Source: Candidatus Bathyarchaeota archaeon (GTDB lineage Archaea; Thermoproteota; Bathyarchaeia; TCS64). Taken from it: DNA of 63,388 nt. Positions 17,586 to 25,059 of this stretch are shown piece by piece. How positions within the stretch are numbered: the first letter of the stretch is position 1; every line of letters starts with the position of its first letter. Where the stretch lies: contig JAOZHO010000018.1 of the NCBI GenBank assembly GCA_026014875.1, positions 1 to 63,388 on the forward strand. The letters run 5' to 3'. Under the pieces are notes generated by a model. It searched no databases. It saw nothing but the letters and a program-made list of their open reading frames with translations, and was not told the DNA's origin. The translations under genes and the position numbers were made by a program.

Positions 17586-18062
17586 TTAATCCGGTTTGAA
17601 GGATTCTGCTAAAAGCCCGGCGACTCGGAGCGCCTCTGGGTATAATCCTGTTCTCGATGTGATCTTCAGGACTCTTTTTGCTGTTTTTTCGTCTATGCAG
17701 ACTGCGATGGGTGGAGTTGGGCTCTGGCTGTTTTGTGGGGGCTCTTGGAATCCCAGGGCTATGACGGGTTTCCCGGTCTCTCGGGATAATCTGTGGGGGT
17801 CGATCTCTGCGCCGTCGTTGAGGAGGTCTCGGTGGAGGAGGATGACCCTGATCTGGGGGTGGTGGTTGGAGCGTCTGATCGTCTCAGCCACTTCCGTGGT
17901 TATCGATGGGCCTCCGGAGCTGGTTTTGAGGACTCCGTCGAGCCAGTGCTTCCCCCTGAATATCACGCCGACGGTTTCATGGGTGCCCGTGTCGGGGGTG
18001 CTCCACGAGGCGAGCCCGAGGACTCTTATCTCTCTCTTGATCTCCCGGAGTCTAGTGCTCAT
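17586..18062 (-). CDS. DUF99 family protein
   Basis: A 158-residue archaeal conserved protein; DUF99 is structurally related to endonuclease V. Typical blocks are present: IRVLGLASW, VGVIFRGKHWLDGVLKT, PQIRVILLHRDLLNDGAEIDPHRLSRETGKPVIALG. An internal IAVCIDEKTAKRVLKIT motif and a SRTGLYPEALRVAGLLA tail complete the family pattern. Biochemical function is not established. It lies between rpoL and tfs on the same strand. Confidence 0.85.
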   Translation of the reverse strand: MSTRLREIKREIRVLGLASWSTPDTGTHETVGVIFRGKHWLDGVLKTSSGGPSITTEVAETIRRSNHHPQIRVILLHRDLLNDGAEIDPHRLSRETGKPVIALGFQEPPQNSQSPTPPIAVCIDEKTAKRVLKITSRTGLYPEALRVAGLLAESFKPD

Positions 18063-18096
18063 GATGCACCCTCCCTTTTAGGGCGTCTCGGGGGTC

Positions 18097-18384
18097 CTAG
18101 TTGTTCTTGGCGATCTCTGCCTCGAATTTCTTCACAAAGTCTGCGAGCTCTTTCTTGGCGTCGTTCGCAGCCTTGATGAGAACTTTGTCAAAGTTCTTCC
18201 CCCTCTTGAGGGTGACGTAGAAAACGGATCTGTCCATGAGGGGGTGGGGCTTAGAGTATCCCGCCATCTTGACGTTGCTGTCCTTAAGGAGGGAGCTCTG
18301 GAGCAGGTTGAGGAGGGTGTGCCCCTCGCCGCTGAACTCCATCTCGAGCATCTTACCCTCTTCCATGACTTTGCGGAACTTCAC
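18097..18384 (-). CDS. rpoL: DNA-directed RNA polymerase subunit L
   Basis: A 95-residue subunit equivalent to Rpb11, which pairs with subunit D during polymerase assembly. The landmark is EMEFSGEGHTLLNLLQSSLLKD...AGYSKPHPLMDRSVFYV. I start at GTG 18384 (KFRKVMEEGKMLEME), which overlaps the csl4 stop (GTGA). The longer open frame would add 19 residues translated from within csl4. Confidence 0.95.
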   Translation of the reverse strand: MKFRKVMEEGKMLEMEFSGEGHTLLNLLQSSLLKDSNVKMAGYSKPHPLMDRSVFYVTLKRGKNFDKVLIKAANDAKKELADFVKKFEAEIAKNN

Positions 18385-18953
18385 GCGAGCTCCTCCTTCC
18401 CGTAGCTGGAGGCGATCTTTCTTCTCTCGCCCCGGTCGCATTTGGAGCAGTTAAGGCGACCCCGCTGGAGCTCCAGGAGGGTCCCGCATCTGCTGCAGTG
18501 GCCGTAGACCACGCCGTACTCGGGGCCCCTGACGGAGAGCAGGATCATCCTGTTCTTGGTGTTGATGATCCTCGCCTTGATGATGTCGCTGTTCTTCATC
18601 GCCATCGCCATGTCCCTGGAGAACTCCCTCTCGACGCTGCTGACGTGGACCTCCCCCGTCCACGGCTTGGTCACTGCTTTGCCGTCGATCCTGAATATGT
18701 CCACCCTGGCGTCCCTCCTCATCACGGAGCCGACCTCCGCCATGACGTCTAGGCCCTCCAGGGGGAGGACGAGGTCCCTGGTCTTCTTGGCTACTTTGAC
18801 CCGCCTGTCCTTGAGGTCATATTTGGCTCTCCCGAGCTCAGCGGATCGGACGTTCCCGTCCAGTTGGTAGGCTCCTGGGCCCTCTTGGAGGACCTCGATC
18901 ACCGCGAGTTTCTCGCCGGGGAATACGTCTTTGTCTTCCATCTTCTTCGCCAT
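18381..18953 (-). CDS. csl4: Exosome RNA-binding subunit Csl4
   Basis: A 190-residue cap protein of the archaeal exosome. It has an N-terminal domain (VFPGEKLAVIEVLQEGPGAYQ), a central S1 domain (about 70-145) and a C-terminal zinc ribbon (CSRCGTLLELQRGRLNCSKCDRGERR). It recruits DnaG/substrates to the Rrp41-Rrp42 core. First gene of a csl4-rpoL pair, a common archaeal linkage. Confidence 0.94.
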   Translation of the reverse strand: MAKKMEDKDVFPGEKLAVIEVLQEGPGAYQLDGNVRSAELGRAKYDLKDRRVKVAKKTRDLVLPLEGLDVMAEVGSVMRRDARVDIFRIDGKAVTKPWTGEVHVSSVEREFSRDMAMAMKNSDIIKARIINTKNRMILLSVRGPEYGVVYGHCSRCGTLLELQRGRLNCSKCDRGERRKIASSYGKEELA

Positions 18954-19326
18954 TTTCTTTGGACTCCCATAAACGGTGTGTTGGATCGTGATCTATCTTT
19001 GAACCCCATATTGGCTCGTAGAGCTATACTTTTAGGGTTCAGGGGCTGTAATCACGCCTCTTTTTTATAAACCCTGTGATCGTCTCAGCCGCACCGGACA
19101 TTCTCACCTGATCGTGATAAATCGTTTAAAGTGAGTTTTTGTCGAGATCGCAGAGGAGAGCCCACCCTTTTTAACGGAGGGCAGGGAGGATTTCGTAGGT
19201 AAAATGCGCTTTTTTCATTGATTACTTGTTTTTCATTGCAGACCGTTTATTTTTTCTCCGGACTTTTTTTATTCAAAGGTGAAAAATTTAAATAAACTCC
19301 TGAGTTTTTTGTTATAGGTAAGTAAT
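18954..19326. other. Intergenic region between csl4 and a small zinc-protein gene
   Basis: A 373-base non-coding stretch. It holds a TATA-like GTTTAAAG at about 19124-19132 on the plus strand with no convincing reading frame downstream until 19327, so a short RNA around 19155-19200 is conceivable but not supported. A clear TATA box (AAAAATTTAAATAAAC, about 19283-19298) sits 29-44 bases before the small gene's ATG. Confidence 0.4.
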
Positions 19327-19488
19327 ATGAAGTGTCCAGTTTGCGGTGGATCTGCCAATCCTACTGGTAAGGAGTTCAAATTCGGGGTCTTTGACGGGAA
19401 GCAGCACAAATGCGAAGCTTGCAGTAAGACATTTAACGCCTTTTACAGGGACGGTAAGTTCACTCACACGGTGCCTAAGCCTAAGTGA
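19327..19488 (+). CDS. 53-residue zinc-ribbon protein
   Basis: A short gene with its own TATA box about 30 bases upstream. The product begins MKCPVCGGSANPTGKEFKFG and continues with HKCEACSKTFNAFYRDGKF, so two CxxC knuckles form a likely zinc ribbon like those of transposase- or transcription-linked ribbons. The tail FTHTVPKPK is basic. Codon use looks genuine, and it is followed by a T-rich tract. A DNA- or RNA-binding role is inferred; no specific family is recognised. Confidence 0.75.
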   Translation: MKCPVCGGSANPTGKEFKFGVFDGKQHKCEACSKTFNAFYRDGKFTHTVPKPK

Positions 19489-19519
19489 TAGTCGGGGGCA
19501 TTAGCCCCTTTTCTCTTTT

Positions 19520-20551
19520 TTAATCTGTTTCTAGGTAGCCTTGGGCCCAGGTGTTTTCCCATGTTTTCTGGTTGAGGGTTATGAGGGTCTCGTTGGGGGT
19601 GAGGGTGGGGCGGGTGGTGTCGGGGGGGTTGTCGATGGCGATGCGGGGGCAGGCGGTGTCGACGTAGGCCTGGGGTTCGGTGAAGTTGGCGAGGGTGTCC
19701 GTGGTGATCATGTCGAGGAGGATGATGGTGGCCTGTCTGCCGTGTTCCCTGAGGAGTCTCTGTAGGCGTCGGGCCTGGGGGATGTGGCGTTGGCCGGGCT
19801 TGGTGCTGACGAGGATGCCCCAGGTCTGGGCGCTCTTAGCGGCGTTGATGGCGGCCATACGTTTCATGGCGAGGCGGGTGACCTCCCGTTCGGGGAGTAG
19901 TTGGGCTTCCATGGTGTAGGGGTTGGCGGTGGCGATGGGTTTCCCGGTGGTGGCGGCGAGGCCGAGGGGGTGGAATCGGCCGGCTCCGATGTGGAGGTAT
20001 CCCTCGACTGTGTCGGCGATGGCCCGGGCGGCGGTGTAGTCGCAGCCCAGGATTTGGCCGGGGTGGGTGGTGGTGCCTGTGCCTGTGGCGGTGCGGATTC
20101 CGTGGGCTTGGAGTGTGTCGGCGACCTCCTGGAGGCGGTGGACGTGCTGAATGGTGGTGGTGAGGCCGACTCCGTCCCAGTCTTTGATGAGGGTGATGGC
20201 TTTCAGGGCGAGGGTGGGGGCGTCGAAGTCGTAGGCGGCCTCGACGTAGAGGACGGGGGTCTCAGATTCGATCATGGGGCTGTGGCCGTAGTGGACTATG
20301 AGGTCGGCGTCGATGGTCTGGGCCTGGGTGAGGGCGAGGTCGCAGGCGCCGTAGCAGGAGTCGCCGCTGATGATGATCTCTGCGCCTGTCTGCTCTGTGA
20401 GGGTCTTGGCTAGGGTGAATGCTGTGGGGCGGAGGCCGTCGGGAAGCTGGAGGAGGACCCTTGTGGCGTTGCGTTCCTTGATCTCCCGGGCCACCCGTTC
20501 CTGGTCGAGGTCGTGCATGGGGGTCACTGTGAGGGCTGAGGGGTTACCCAT
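19520..20551 (-). CDS. dph2: Diphthamide biosynthesis enzyme Dph2
   Basis: A 343-residue radical enzyme that transfers the 3-amino-3-carboxypropyl group of SAM to the diphthamide His of EF-2. The three cluster cysteines lie in the expected domains: DSCYGACD (about 65), QILGCDYTAARA (about 169) and DTACPRIAID (about 301). LLQLPDGLRPTAFTLA is the N-terminal family motif. Codon use is unusually extreme (GTG/GGC-rich on the coding complement) but the frame is intact. L10e lies 50 bases upstream. Confidence 0.95.
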   Translation of the reverse strand: MGNPSALTVTPMHDLDQERVAREIKERNATRVLLQLPDGLRPTAFTLAKTLTEQTGAEIIISGDSCYGACDLALTQAQTIDADLIVHYGHSPMIESETPVLYVEAAYDFDAPTLALKAITLIKDWDGVGLTTTIQHVHRLQEVADTLQAHGIRTATGTGTTTHPGQILGCDYTAARAIADTVEGYLHIGAGRFHPLGLAATTGKPIATANPYTMEAQLLPEREVTRLAMKRMAAINAAKSAQTWGILVSTKPGQRHIPQARRLQRLLREHGRQATIILLDMITTDTLANFTEPQAYVDTACPRIAIDNPPDTTRPTLTPNETLITLNQKTWENTWAQGYLETD

Positions 20552-20601
20552 TTTTATCCTTATCAGTGGGATCAGAGGGGTTGGGCTCTGTGCCCAGAAT
20601 T

Positions 20602-21093
20602 CTAGTTCTTTATGACGACGATTCTGCAGGGGACGGGGAATTTGTCCTTGGCCCGTTTGAGGGCTGTCTTGGCGCTCTCGATGTTCTCCTCTTCCACCTT
20701 CGCGACGAGGATGAGTTTGTTCATCTTGAGGCGGGCGGCGGTGCCGACGGCTTTGCCGTAGGCTCTTGCCATGCCTTCTTGGAATCTGTCTGCCTGGGCG
20801 ACGTTGAGGCGCTTGTGTTCCCTGAGGACTTGGTGGGGGAATGGCACTATCTTGAGGAAGAAGTTATCTCGTCCCAGGGGTTCGAGGGTTCTGTTGGCTG
20901 CGATGCGGGCGGCTTCTAGGGCGTTGTGGCGTATCTGGCCTGCTTTGCGGTTGCGGAGTTCGACGGTGTAGCTGAAGTCTCTGTTGGGGTTGCCCATGGT
21001 GAATTTGACGATCTTGCTGCCGGGGATGCCGCCCATGTACTCGCGGCGGGCGTATGACATGTTCTTCTTGACGCGGAAGTTGCTGGCGTTCAT
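20602..21093 (-). CDS. rpl10e: 50S ribosomal protein L10e/uL16
   Basis: A 163-residue uL16-family protein. Family blocks are FRVKKNMSYARREYMGGIPGSKI, LRNRKAGQIRHNALEAARIAANRTLE, NFFLKIVPFPHQVLREHKRL and GMARAYGKAVGTAARL. It lies at the subunit interface near the peptidyl transferase centre. It starts at ATG 21093; a TTTTTAAG tract is at 21122-21130. Confidence 0.95.
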   Translation of the reverse strand: MNASNFRVKKNMSYARREYMGGIPGSKIVKFTMGNPNRDFSYTVELRNRKAGQIRHNALEAARIAANRTLEPLGRDNFFLKIVPFPHQVLREHKRLNVAQADRFQEGMARAYGKAVGTAARLKMNKLILVAKVEEENIESAKTALKRAKDKFPVPCRIVVIKN

Positions 21094-21540
21094 CGTTATC
21101 GTGATGCTGGAGGGGTTGGGTCTTAAAAACTTGTTGGAGGGGGTGTTCCGGGGGCTTGTGTGAGGGGGTTGTTTTCGGGGTTTTTTTGTTGTTTGGCGGT
21201 GTTTTACGGGTGTTTTTGGTATTGTTTTGCTACTGTTCAGCTACTGAATGGCTGCTGTTTCGCTCGGGTGGTTGGGGTTTGTGGTTTCCGGGTGTTTTTC
21301 GGTTTTCTTTCGGTGTTTGGAGTGTTTTTCTGGGTTATTCGGAGTAAGAGTATGTAGTTTTCGTATTCGCGTCGGTGTCTCGGAGAATCTTTCAGCCACG
21401 GTAAAAATTAAGTAATCCGTGGAAAGGAGCAGATTCAGGTTTCATGCGTCGTTTCTGATGGATGGGCCTGTGAGAGAGAAGATGGTGGGCATTTCATCGC
21501 GGTCGCGTTGAGCGATCATACCCTCTGTTGAGGGATCGAT
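21094..21540. other. Long GT-rich intergenic region
   Basis: About 450 bases without a supported gene, strongly G/T-biased on the plus strand between 21130 and 21340. Short tandem GCTACTG-like units (GCTACTGttcaGCTACTGaatgGCTGCTG) lie at about 21229-21257. Two overlapping frames of about 65 codons exist here but give only Phe/Gly/Val-rich low-complexity peptides, so I do not call them. It includes copy 1 of the dispersed repeat described below. Confidence 0.5.
21181..21253 (-). repeat. Dispersed repeat, copy 1 (AGCCATTCAGTAGC family)
   Basis: Read on the minus strand: AGCCATTCAGTAGCTGAACA, then GTAGCAAAACAATACCAAA, then an ACACCGCCAAACAAC block. It matches copy 3 at 63043-63130 over the same three blocks with short gaps, and copy 2 at 62348-62410 in part. 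Function unknown. Confidence 0.6.
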
Positions 21541-21723
21541 TTGGATAGAATGAAGATCGTGGATGTGAGCGCCTTCGAGGACGATGTGCACGAGAAAATT
21601 ACTGGAGGTGTTTTCGATCCCGAGAGATTCGATCTCGTCCGTGCGGGGAAGGGCGCATCGAAAGAGGCGATCTGCGAGCTGGTGGAGGACGCTCCCACGG
21701 TCGCCCTTGCGGTTGTCAACTAG
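21541..21723 (+). CDS. Small hypothetical protein, 57-60 aa
   Basis: Starts at TTG 21541 or, more likely, ATG 21550 (MKIVDVSAFEDDVHEKITGG). The sequence is acidic and well balanced (FDPERFDLVRAGKGASKEAICELVEDAPTVALAVVN) with coding-like third positions, unlike the opposite strand. Not recognised. Its last 25 bases lie inside a segment similar to 23467-23490, where the opposite strand is coding, so it may be a chance frame in decayed sequence. Confidence 0.4.
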   Translation: MDRMKIVDVSAFEDDVHEKITGGVFDPERFDLVRAGKGASKEAICELVEDAPTVALAVVN

Positions 21724-21792
21724 ATCTCATCTCCTCTGCCTTTCATCGATCGACTACTCCATGGTCGATAGCTTCCTGTGGCCAAGATAGAG
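21698..21792. repeat. Duplicate of the permease 3' end and small-gene start
   Basis: About 95 bases recognisably similar, in the same orientation, to 23467-23563. Shared blocks include CGGTCGCCC(T/C)TGC(G/A)GTTG(T/C)CAACTA and ACTCCATG. On the minus strand, 21754-21792 translates to LYLGHRKLSTME-stop, matching the C terminus LYTGYRKLSNME of the ABC-2 permease ending at 23525. It is the remnant of a duplicated permease gene. Confidence 0.65.
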
Positions 21793-21883
21793 CCGTATCC
21801 GGCCGCCACCCCGGGACAGGCGCGCAGGCGGACTGGACAATTCATATAGACATTTGCTCAAGATATTCCGAGGGGTCTGAGAC

Positions 21884-22372
21884 TTGGGGCTTCTAGAGTG
21901 GCTTGGAGGAGTAGAAAAGGGTCAATACGACGAAGCCATCGCAAGATGCGACGCCATAGAGGAGAACTTGAAAGCCAAGGAGCGGGAGCTGTCAAGGGTC
22001 GAGGCGGAGAACGCCGAACTGCATAGGGCGAGTCAAGAGAGTCTGGCTGAGCTCGAAAGACTCGAAGAGAAGCTGAATTCGAAGGAAGACGAGATCACGA
22101 ACCTCAGGGCGGAGAATGCTGATCTAAGCGACAAGTACAACGGGGCTCTCAGGGAATGCGAGAAAACTGAGGAGGGCCTCGACTCCATGGCGGAGAAGGT
22201 TTCCGAGCTCAACGCGGAGAACGCGCAACTGAGGCGCATACACACCGAGGCCAATGAGAGATTTGAAGACCTCCAGAAGCACCAGGAAGAGAAGGAGAGA
22301 GAGCTCTCGGAATTAAAGGCGGAGAACGCCGAGCTGCGGGAGATAACCAGAACAGATGAGGATTCGCTATGA
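21884..22372 (+). CDS. Coiled-coil protein, possibly the N-terminal part of an interrupted gene
   Basis: A 162-residue protein starting at TTG 21884 (MGLLEWLGGVEKGQYDEA). From about residue 25 it is one long heptad-repeat coiled coil with four spaced (A)ENAEL / ENADL / ENAQL repeats (about 40-45, 80-86, 112-117, 145-150). There is no membrane segment. It ends at TGA 22370-22372, and the same frame stays open for another 101 codons, suggesting a longer ancestral protein. Function unknown. Confidence 0.6.
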   Translation: MGLLEWLGGVEKGQYDEAIARCDAIEENLKAKERELSRVEAENAELHRASQESLAELERLEEKLNSKEDEITNLRAENADLSDKYNGALRECEKTEEGLDSMAEKVSELNAENAQLRRIHTEANERFEDLQKHQEEKERELSELKAENAELREITRTDEDSL

Positions 22373-22678
22373 ACCATCGCGCGCTCCGGCGCGCGGAAAC
22401 TGAATCTCCCTGAGATACCTTCCAGCAAAACCCTGGAGAAGGCCACAGAGCAAGTTAGAGGGATAATTTCAAAAATTTTACCATCGAACGAGATCGACAT
22501 CGAGGAGAACAAGGAGGAGATATGGAAGGATCTATCCTCGACATACTTCAAATACGACGACGAGTCCCAGAAGATGGCCTTCCGAGAGGTCCTGAAGGAG
22601 ATATACGCGCAGATAGAGGAAGGCAGATGGGACGAGATTTACCGGAAGATATACGGGTTGAACAAGAAACGGACGTGA
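22373..22678 (+). pseudogene. In-frame continuation of the coiled-coil gene after a TGA codon
   Basis: Open for 101 codons directly after TGA 22370-22372, in the same frame, ending at TGA 22676-22678. The translation is protein-like: NLPEIPSSKTLEKATEQVRG, then EENKEEIWKDLSSTYFKYDD, then REVLKEIYAQIEEGRWDEIY. No ATG, GTG or TTG occurs in its first 60 codons, so it cannot easily start alone. Most likely a nonsense mutation split one gene; stop readthrough is an alternative. Confidence 0.5.
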
Positions 22679-22767
22679 GCGGCTCTTCACTTCGTCACGT
22701 GCGTGTTCACCCCCGGGATTTTTCCATCAACATCCTCGATGAATTCCCGATACTCCAGTGCACCGGG

Positions 22768-22974
22768 ATGCAACGCCATATCGCCAAGCTCTTCGTTTTC
22801 TCCCTCTACCGCCTCTACAAGGAGCAGGGCGAGGCGTTCGTCCCCAAGCTGAAGAGCCTGCATTCCTCGGGGTCCAGCAAGTCGCCCTGGGAGCTAGGCA
22901 AGGAGCGGGGATTCGACATCAGGACGGAGGAGTTCTGGGGGAAGGGCATGAGGCAGGCCGAGAAACCTCTCTAA
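22768..22974 (+). pseudogene. C-terminal remnant of an M3 oligoendopeptidase F gene
   Basis: Sixty-eight codons encode LFVFSLYRLYKEQGEAFVPKLK, then SSGSSKSPWELGKERGFDIRTEEFWGKGM. This matches the end of PepF-type peptidases (a LY.LYKE.GEAFVPKY..LLS.GGS.SP..L....G.D......FW pattern, from family knowledge). The zinc HExxH domain and everything upstream are absent; the frame before it is not PepF-like. A dead fragment. Confidence 0.7.
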
Positions 22975-23169
22975 AATGCGAGGAAGGCCAGCACGTACGA
23001 CTCCATCCTGGACTCTTTCCTCATCGGGAGGGACGTGATGGTCGAGGTCCACGTGGAGGAGAAGGAGCCCAGATACGTAAAGACGCGGCTCAGCAGGAGG
23101 ATCAAGGCAAGGTTCATCGAGGACATCGTTGACGCGAATGTCATCAACGGCGTCCTATATCTCGAGTAG
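22975..23169 (+). pseudogene. Fragment of an unrecognised gene after the PepF remnant
   Basis: Open frame directly after the PepF stop codon, in the same frame. It encodes STYDSILDSFLIGRDVMVEV, then RYVKTRLSRRIKARFIEDIVDANVINGVLYLE. The first possible start is GTG 23035, which would cut off the well-formed N-terminal 20 residues, so I treat it as a 5'-truncated remnant. Not recognised. Confidence 0.45.
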
Positions 23170-23239
23170 TAGATCGCTGCCCCGCTGCAAGATAGGGGTT
23201 TTTTAAAAAATAGGGTCAGTGCGGACACCTTGGGAGCGC

Positions 23240-23488
23240 CTACTCGGACCAGGTATAGTTCGAGAACTCGATGGCCTCGATTATGGGCTGGCTGAAGTCG
23301 ACGTCGTCGCAGTCGAAGGTGTACATCACGAAGCCGTCGAAGGCGAAGAAGTGCATCCTCCGCCTGTGGTAGATTATCCTGGGATTCGCTATCTCCACGA
23401 GCCTCAGGAAGTCCTCTCGCCTGAACTTCACCCTGTACGAACTCGCCTGCATCGTCGTCGTAGCCGCGGTCGCCCCTGCAGTTGCCAA
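23240..23488 (-). CDS. Small hypothetical protein, 70-82 aa
   Basis: Starts at TTG 23488 with a low-complexity Ala/Thr lead, or at ATG 23452 (MQASSYRVKFRREDFLRLVE). The body is rich in aromatic and charged residues (RIIYHRRRMHFFAFDGFVMYTFDCDDVDFSQPIIEAIEFSNYTW), suggesting a small alpha/beta fold. Not recognised. It sits 37 bases after the ABC-2 permease gene on the same strand, and its start region is duplicated at 21.7 kb. Confidence 0.65.
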   Translation of the reverse strand: MATAGATAATTTMQASSYRVKFRREDFLRLVEIANPRIIYHRRRMHFFAFDGFVMYTFDCDDVDFSQPIIEAIEFSNYTWSE

Positions 23489-23524
23489 CTATGTCTCACC
23501 TCCATCCGTCTTTCTCATTCAGAC

Positions 23525-24094
23525 TTACTCCATGTTGCTGAGCTTACGGTAGCCGGTGTAGAGGAGCACGAGGCCCACCGCCCAGGCTAAGGGCATTTGA
23601 AGCCAGGGCATGTCTAGGACTATGTCGGGCAGTATCATCGTGCCCAGGACGATGAAGGCGACGATTTGGATGTTGATCATGTAGGCCGCTGACTTTTGAT
23701 GGTAAGCCGGGTTGGCGAAGGAGAGGCCCAAAGTTATCGTGGAGTTCGCCATTGCTATCAGCAGGGCCTTCCCCATCTCAATGAGGAAGGGCACCGAGAA
23801 TACCAGGTTGAACCTCAAGGCACTGAAACCCCAGATGGCCACCATGACGGGGACCACTAAGAGCCAGGCCTGCAGGAGCTTCGCCTTCATGAGCCGGGGG
23901 ACCCCTCCCGGGGTCTTCCTGTAGATGAACAGGGCCTCTTTGCCCCTGATCGTCGCCTCGGAGCACAGGAAGAGGGCCATCATCGTCGACATGAGGAGGC
24001 CCATCATCTGGGCCCCGCTGGCGTCGTCGACGAATGTGAAGTTCATGACGACCACCAGGCCCAATATGTAGCCTATCTGGGACAGGTTCTCCAT
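23525..24094 (-). CDS. ABC-2 type permease, second subunit
   Basis: About 189 residues starting MENLSQIGYILGLVVVMNF, with GGAG immediately before the ATG. Six hydrophobic segments are visible, with an amphipathic coupling element ATIRGKEALFIYRKTPGGVPRLMKAKLLQAW after the second. It is shorter than typical ABC-2 permeases and starts 11 bases after the first permease stop, so the two probably make a heterodimer. A degraded copy of its 3' end lies at 21754-21792. Confidence 0.75.
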   Translation of the reverse strand: MENLSQIGYILGLVVVMNFTFVDDASGAQMMGLLMSTMMALFLCSEATIRGKEALFIYRKTPGGVPRLMKAKLLQAWLLVVPVMVAIWGFSALRFNLVFSVPFLIEMGKALLIAMANSTITLGLSFANPAYHQKSAAYMINIQIVAFIVLGTMILPDIVLDMPWLQMPLAWAVGLVLLYTGYRKLSNME

Positions 24095-24104
24095 TCTCCT
24101 GGTG

Positions 24105-24938
24105 TTAGTCCTTGAGGGAGGAGACCAGCAGCGACCCGAAGGAGCCGCCGCCCCCCAGCTGTTTGACCGCCTTGAAGAAGGTGCCATCCGGCCCCACCAC
24201 GGTCACCCCCATACTCGCCGGCTCAAGGCTGTAAGCCCTGTCGGTGACCTTCCAGCCTATGGCGAGGATAGTCGCCATGAAGACGAGCATCCCCCCGACG
24301 CGGGACACTGTGAGCATCCCCACGGCCCCGATGTTCGCCGGGTTCCTCGCGAAGGCCACGATGAGCTCCGCCGCCCAGGAACTCGGGAACAATCCGAGCA
24401 GCGTCTTCACCAGACCGTTTGTGCCTGGGTCAAGCAGGAGGCTGAATATGTTTCCATTCATCATTGCGTACATGAAAGCCACCATGGGGAGGGCCATGAT
24501 GAACGCCAGAGCCTTGCCTATGTCCTTCCCCTTCGCAGTCCTGCCGATAGTGGTCCTGGCGACGGCCGCGAGGACCGTGCCCACCCAGAACGACCCTAGG
24601 CAGGTCACGAACGCCATGAGAATAATCACGGCGATCTGAACGTAGCTGAGGCCCAGAGGCGTCAACAACGCCGTGAATAACCCCACGGCCAGCGTGGCGA
24701 AGATCGCGTAGATGGGAGTCTTACCCACGAACTCACCCACCAGCACGTCCCCCGGCCTCACCGGGGCCTTGAGCATGAGCTCCACCTGGGCCACGCCGCC
24801 CTCCTCCTTGAGGGCGCTGGAGACGGGGATAAGCACCAGGAACGCGGAGAACATGAACAGTATGATCTCGAAGAGCGCCACGGCTATCTGGCTCACCAGC
24901 AGCTCCTGGAACTCCCCCACCATGGACCGAACCAGCAT
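24105..24938 (-). CDS. ABC-2 type permease, first subunit (N terminus uncertain)
   Basis: From ATG 24938 the protein has 277 residues with about six helices and the coupling motif ALKEEGGVAQVELMLKAPVRPGDVLVGEF. The same frame reads on upstream for 46 protein-like codons (NPKWLVIAKNEYRVQTSWIR, then PFAAAGLLAVWVFYL), a typical cytoplasmic lead plus first helix, to about 25076, overlapping the ATPase gene. No ATG/GTG/TTG lies there; the only plausible start triplet is ATA 25076-25074. Either a start codon was lost or an unusual start is used. Confidence 0.75.
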   Translation of the reverse strand: MLVRSMVGEFQELLVSQIAVALFEIILFMFSAFLVLIPVSSALKEEGGVAQVELMLKAPVRPGDVLVGEFVGKTPIYAIFATLAVGLFTALLTPLGLSYVQIAVIILMAFVTCLGSFWVGTVLAAVARTTIGRTAKGKDIGKALAFIMALPMVAFMYAMMNGNIFSLLLDPGTNGLVKTLLGLFPSSWAAELIVAFARNPANIGAVGMLTVSRVGGMLVFMATILAIGWKVTDRAYSLEPASMGVTVVGPDGTFFKAVKQLGGGGSFGSLLVSSLKD

Positions 24939-25059
24939 GGGGGCGAGGTAGAAGACCCAGACGGCTAGGAGCCCCGCCGCCGCGAAGGGGACGTACCTCC
25001 TCAGACCCCTGATCCAGCTGGTCTGGACCCTGTACTCGTTCTTCGCGATGACGAGCCAC

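Noticed and set aside
21156-21357. Two short plus-strand frames in the GT-rich region
   Set aside because: Phe/Gly/Val-rich low complexity; overlaps the dispersed repeat; no start signals.
21516-21719. 67-codon minus-strand frame starting with a Thr/Ala lead similar to the gene at 23240-23488
   Set aside because: Only the first ten residues match; the rest is Ser/Thr-rich and lacks the partner's body, so it is a duplicated start followed by unrelated sequence.
22522-22974. Single 150-residue gene spanning 22522-22974
   Set aside because: Its first half is out of frame with the better coding frame and not protein-like; only the PepF-like C-terminal part is meaningful.
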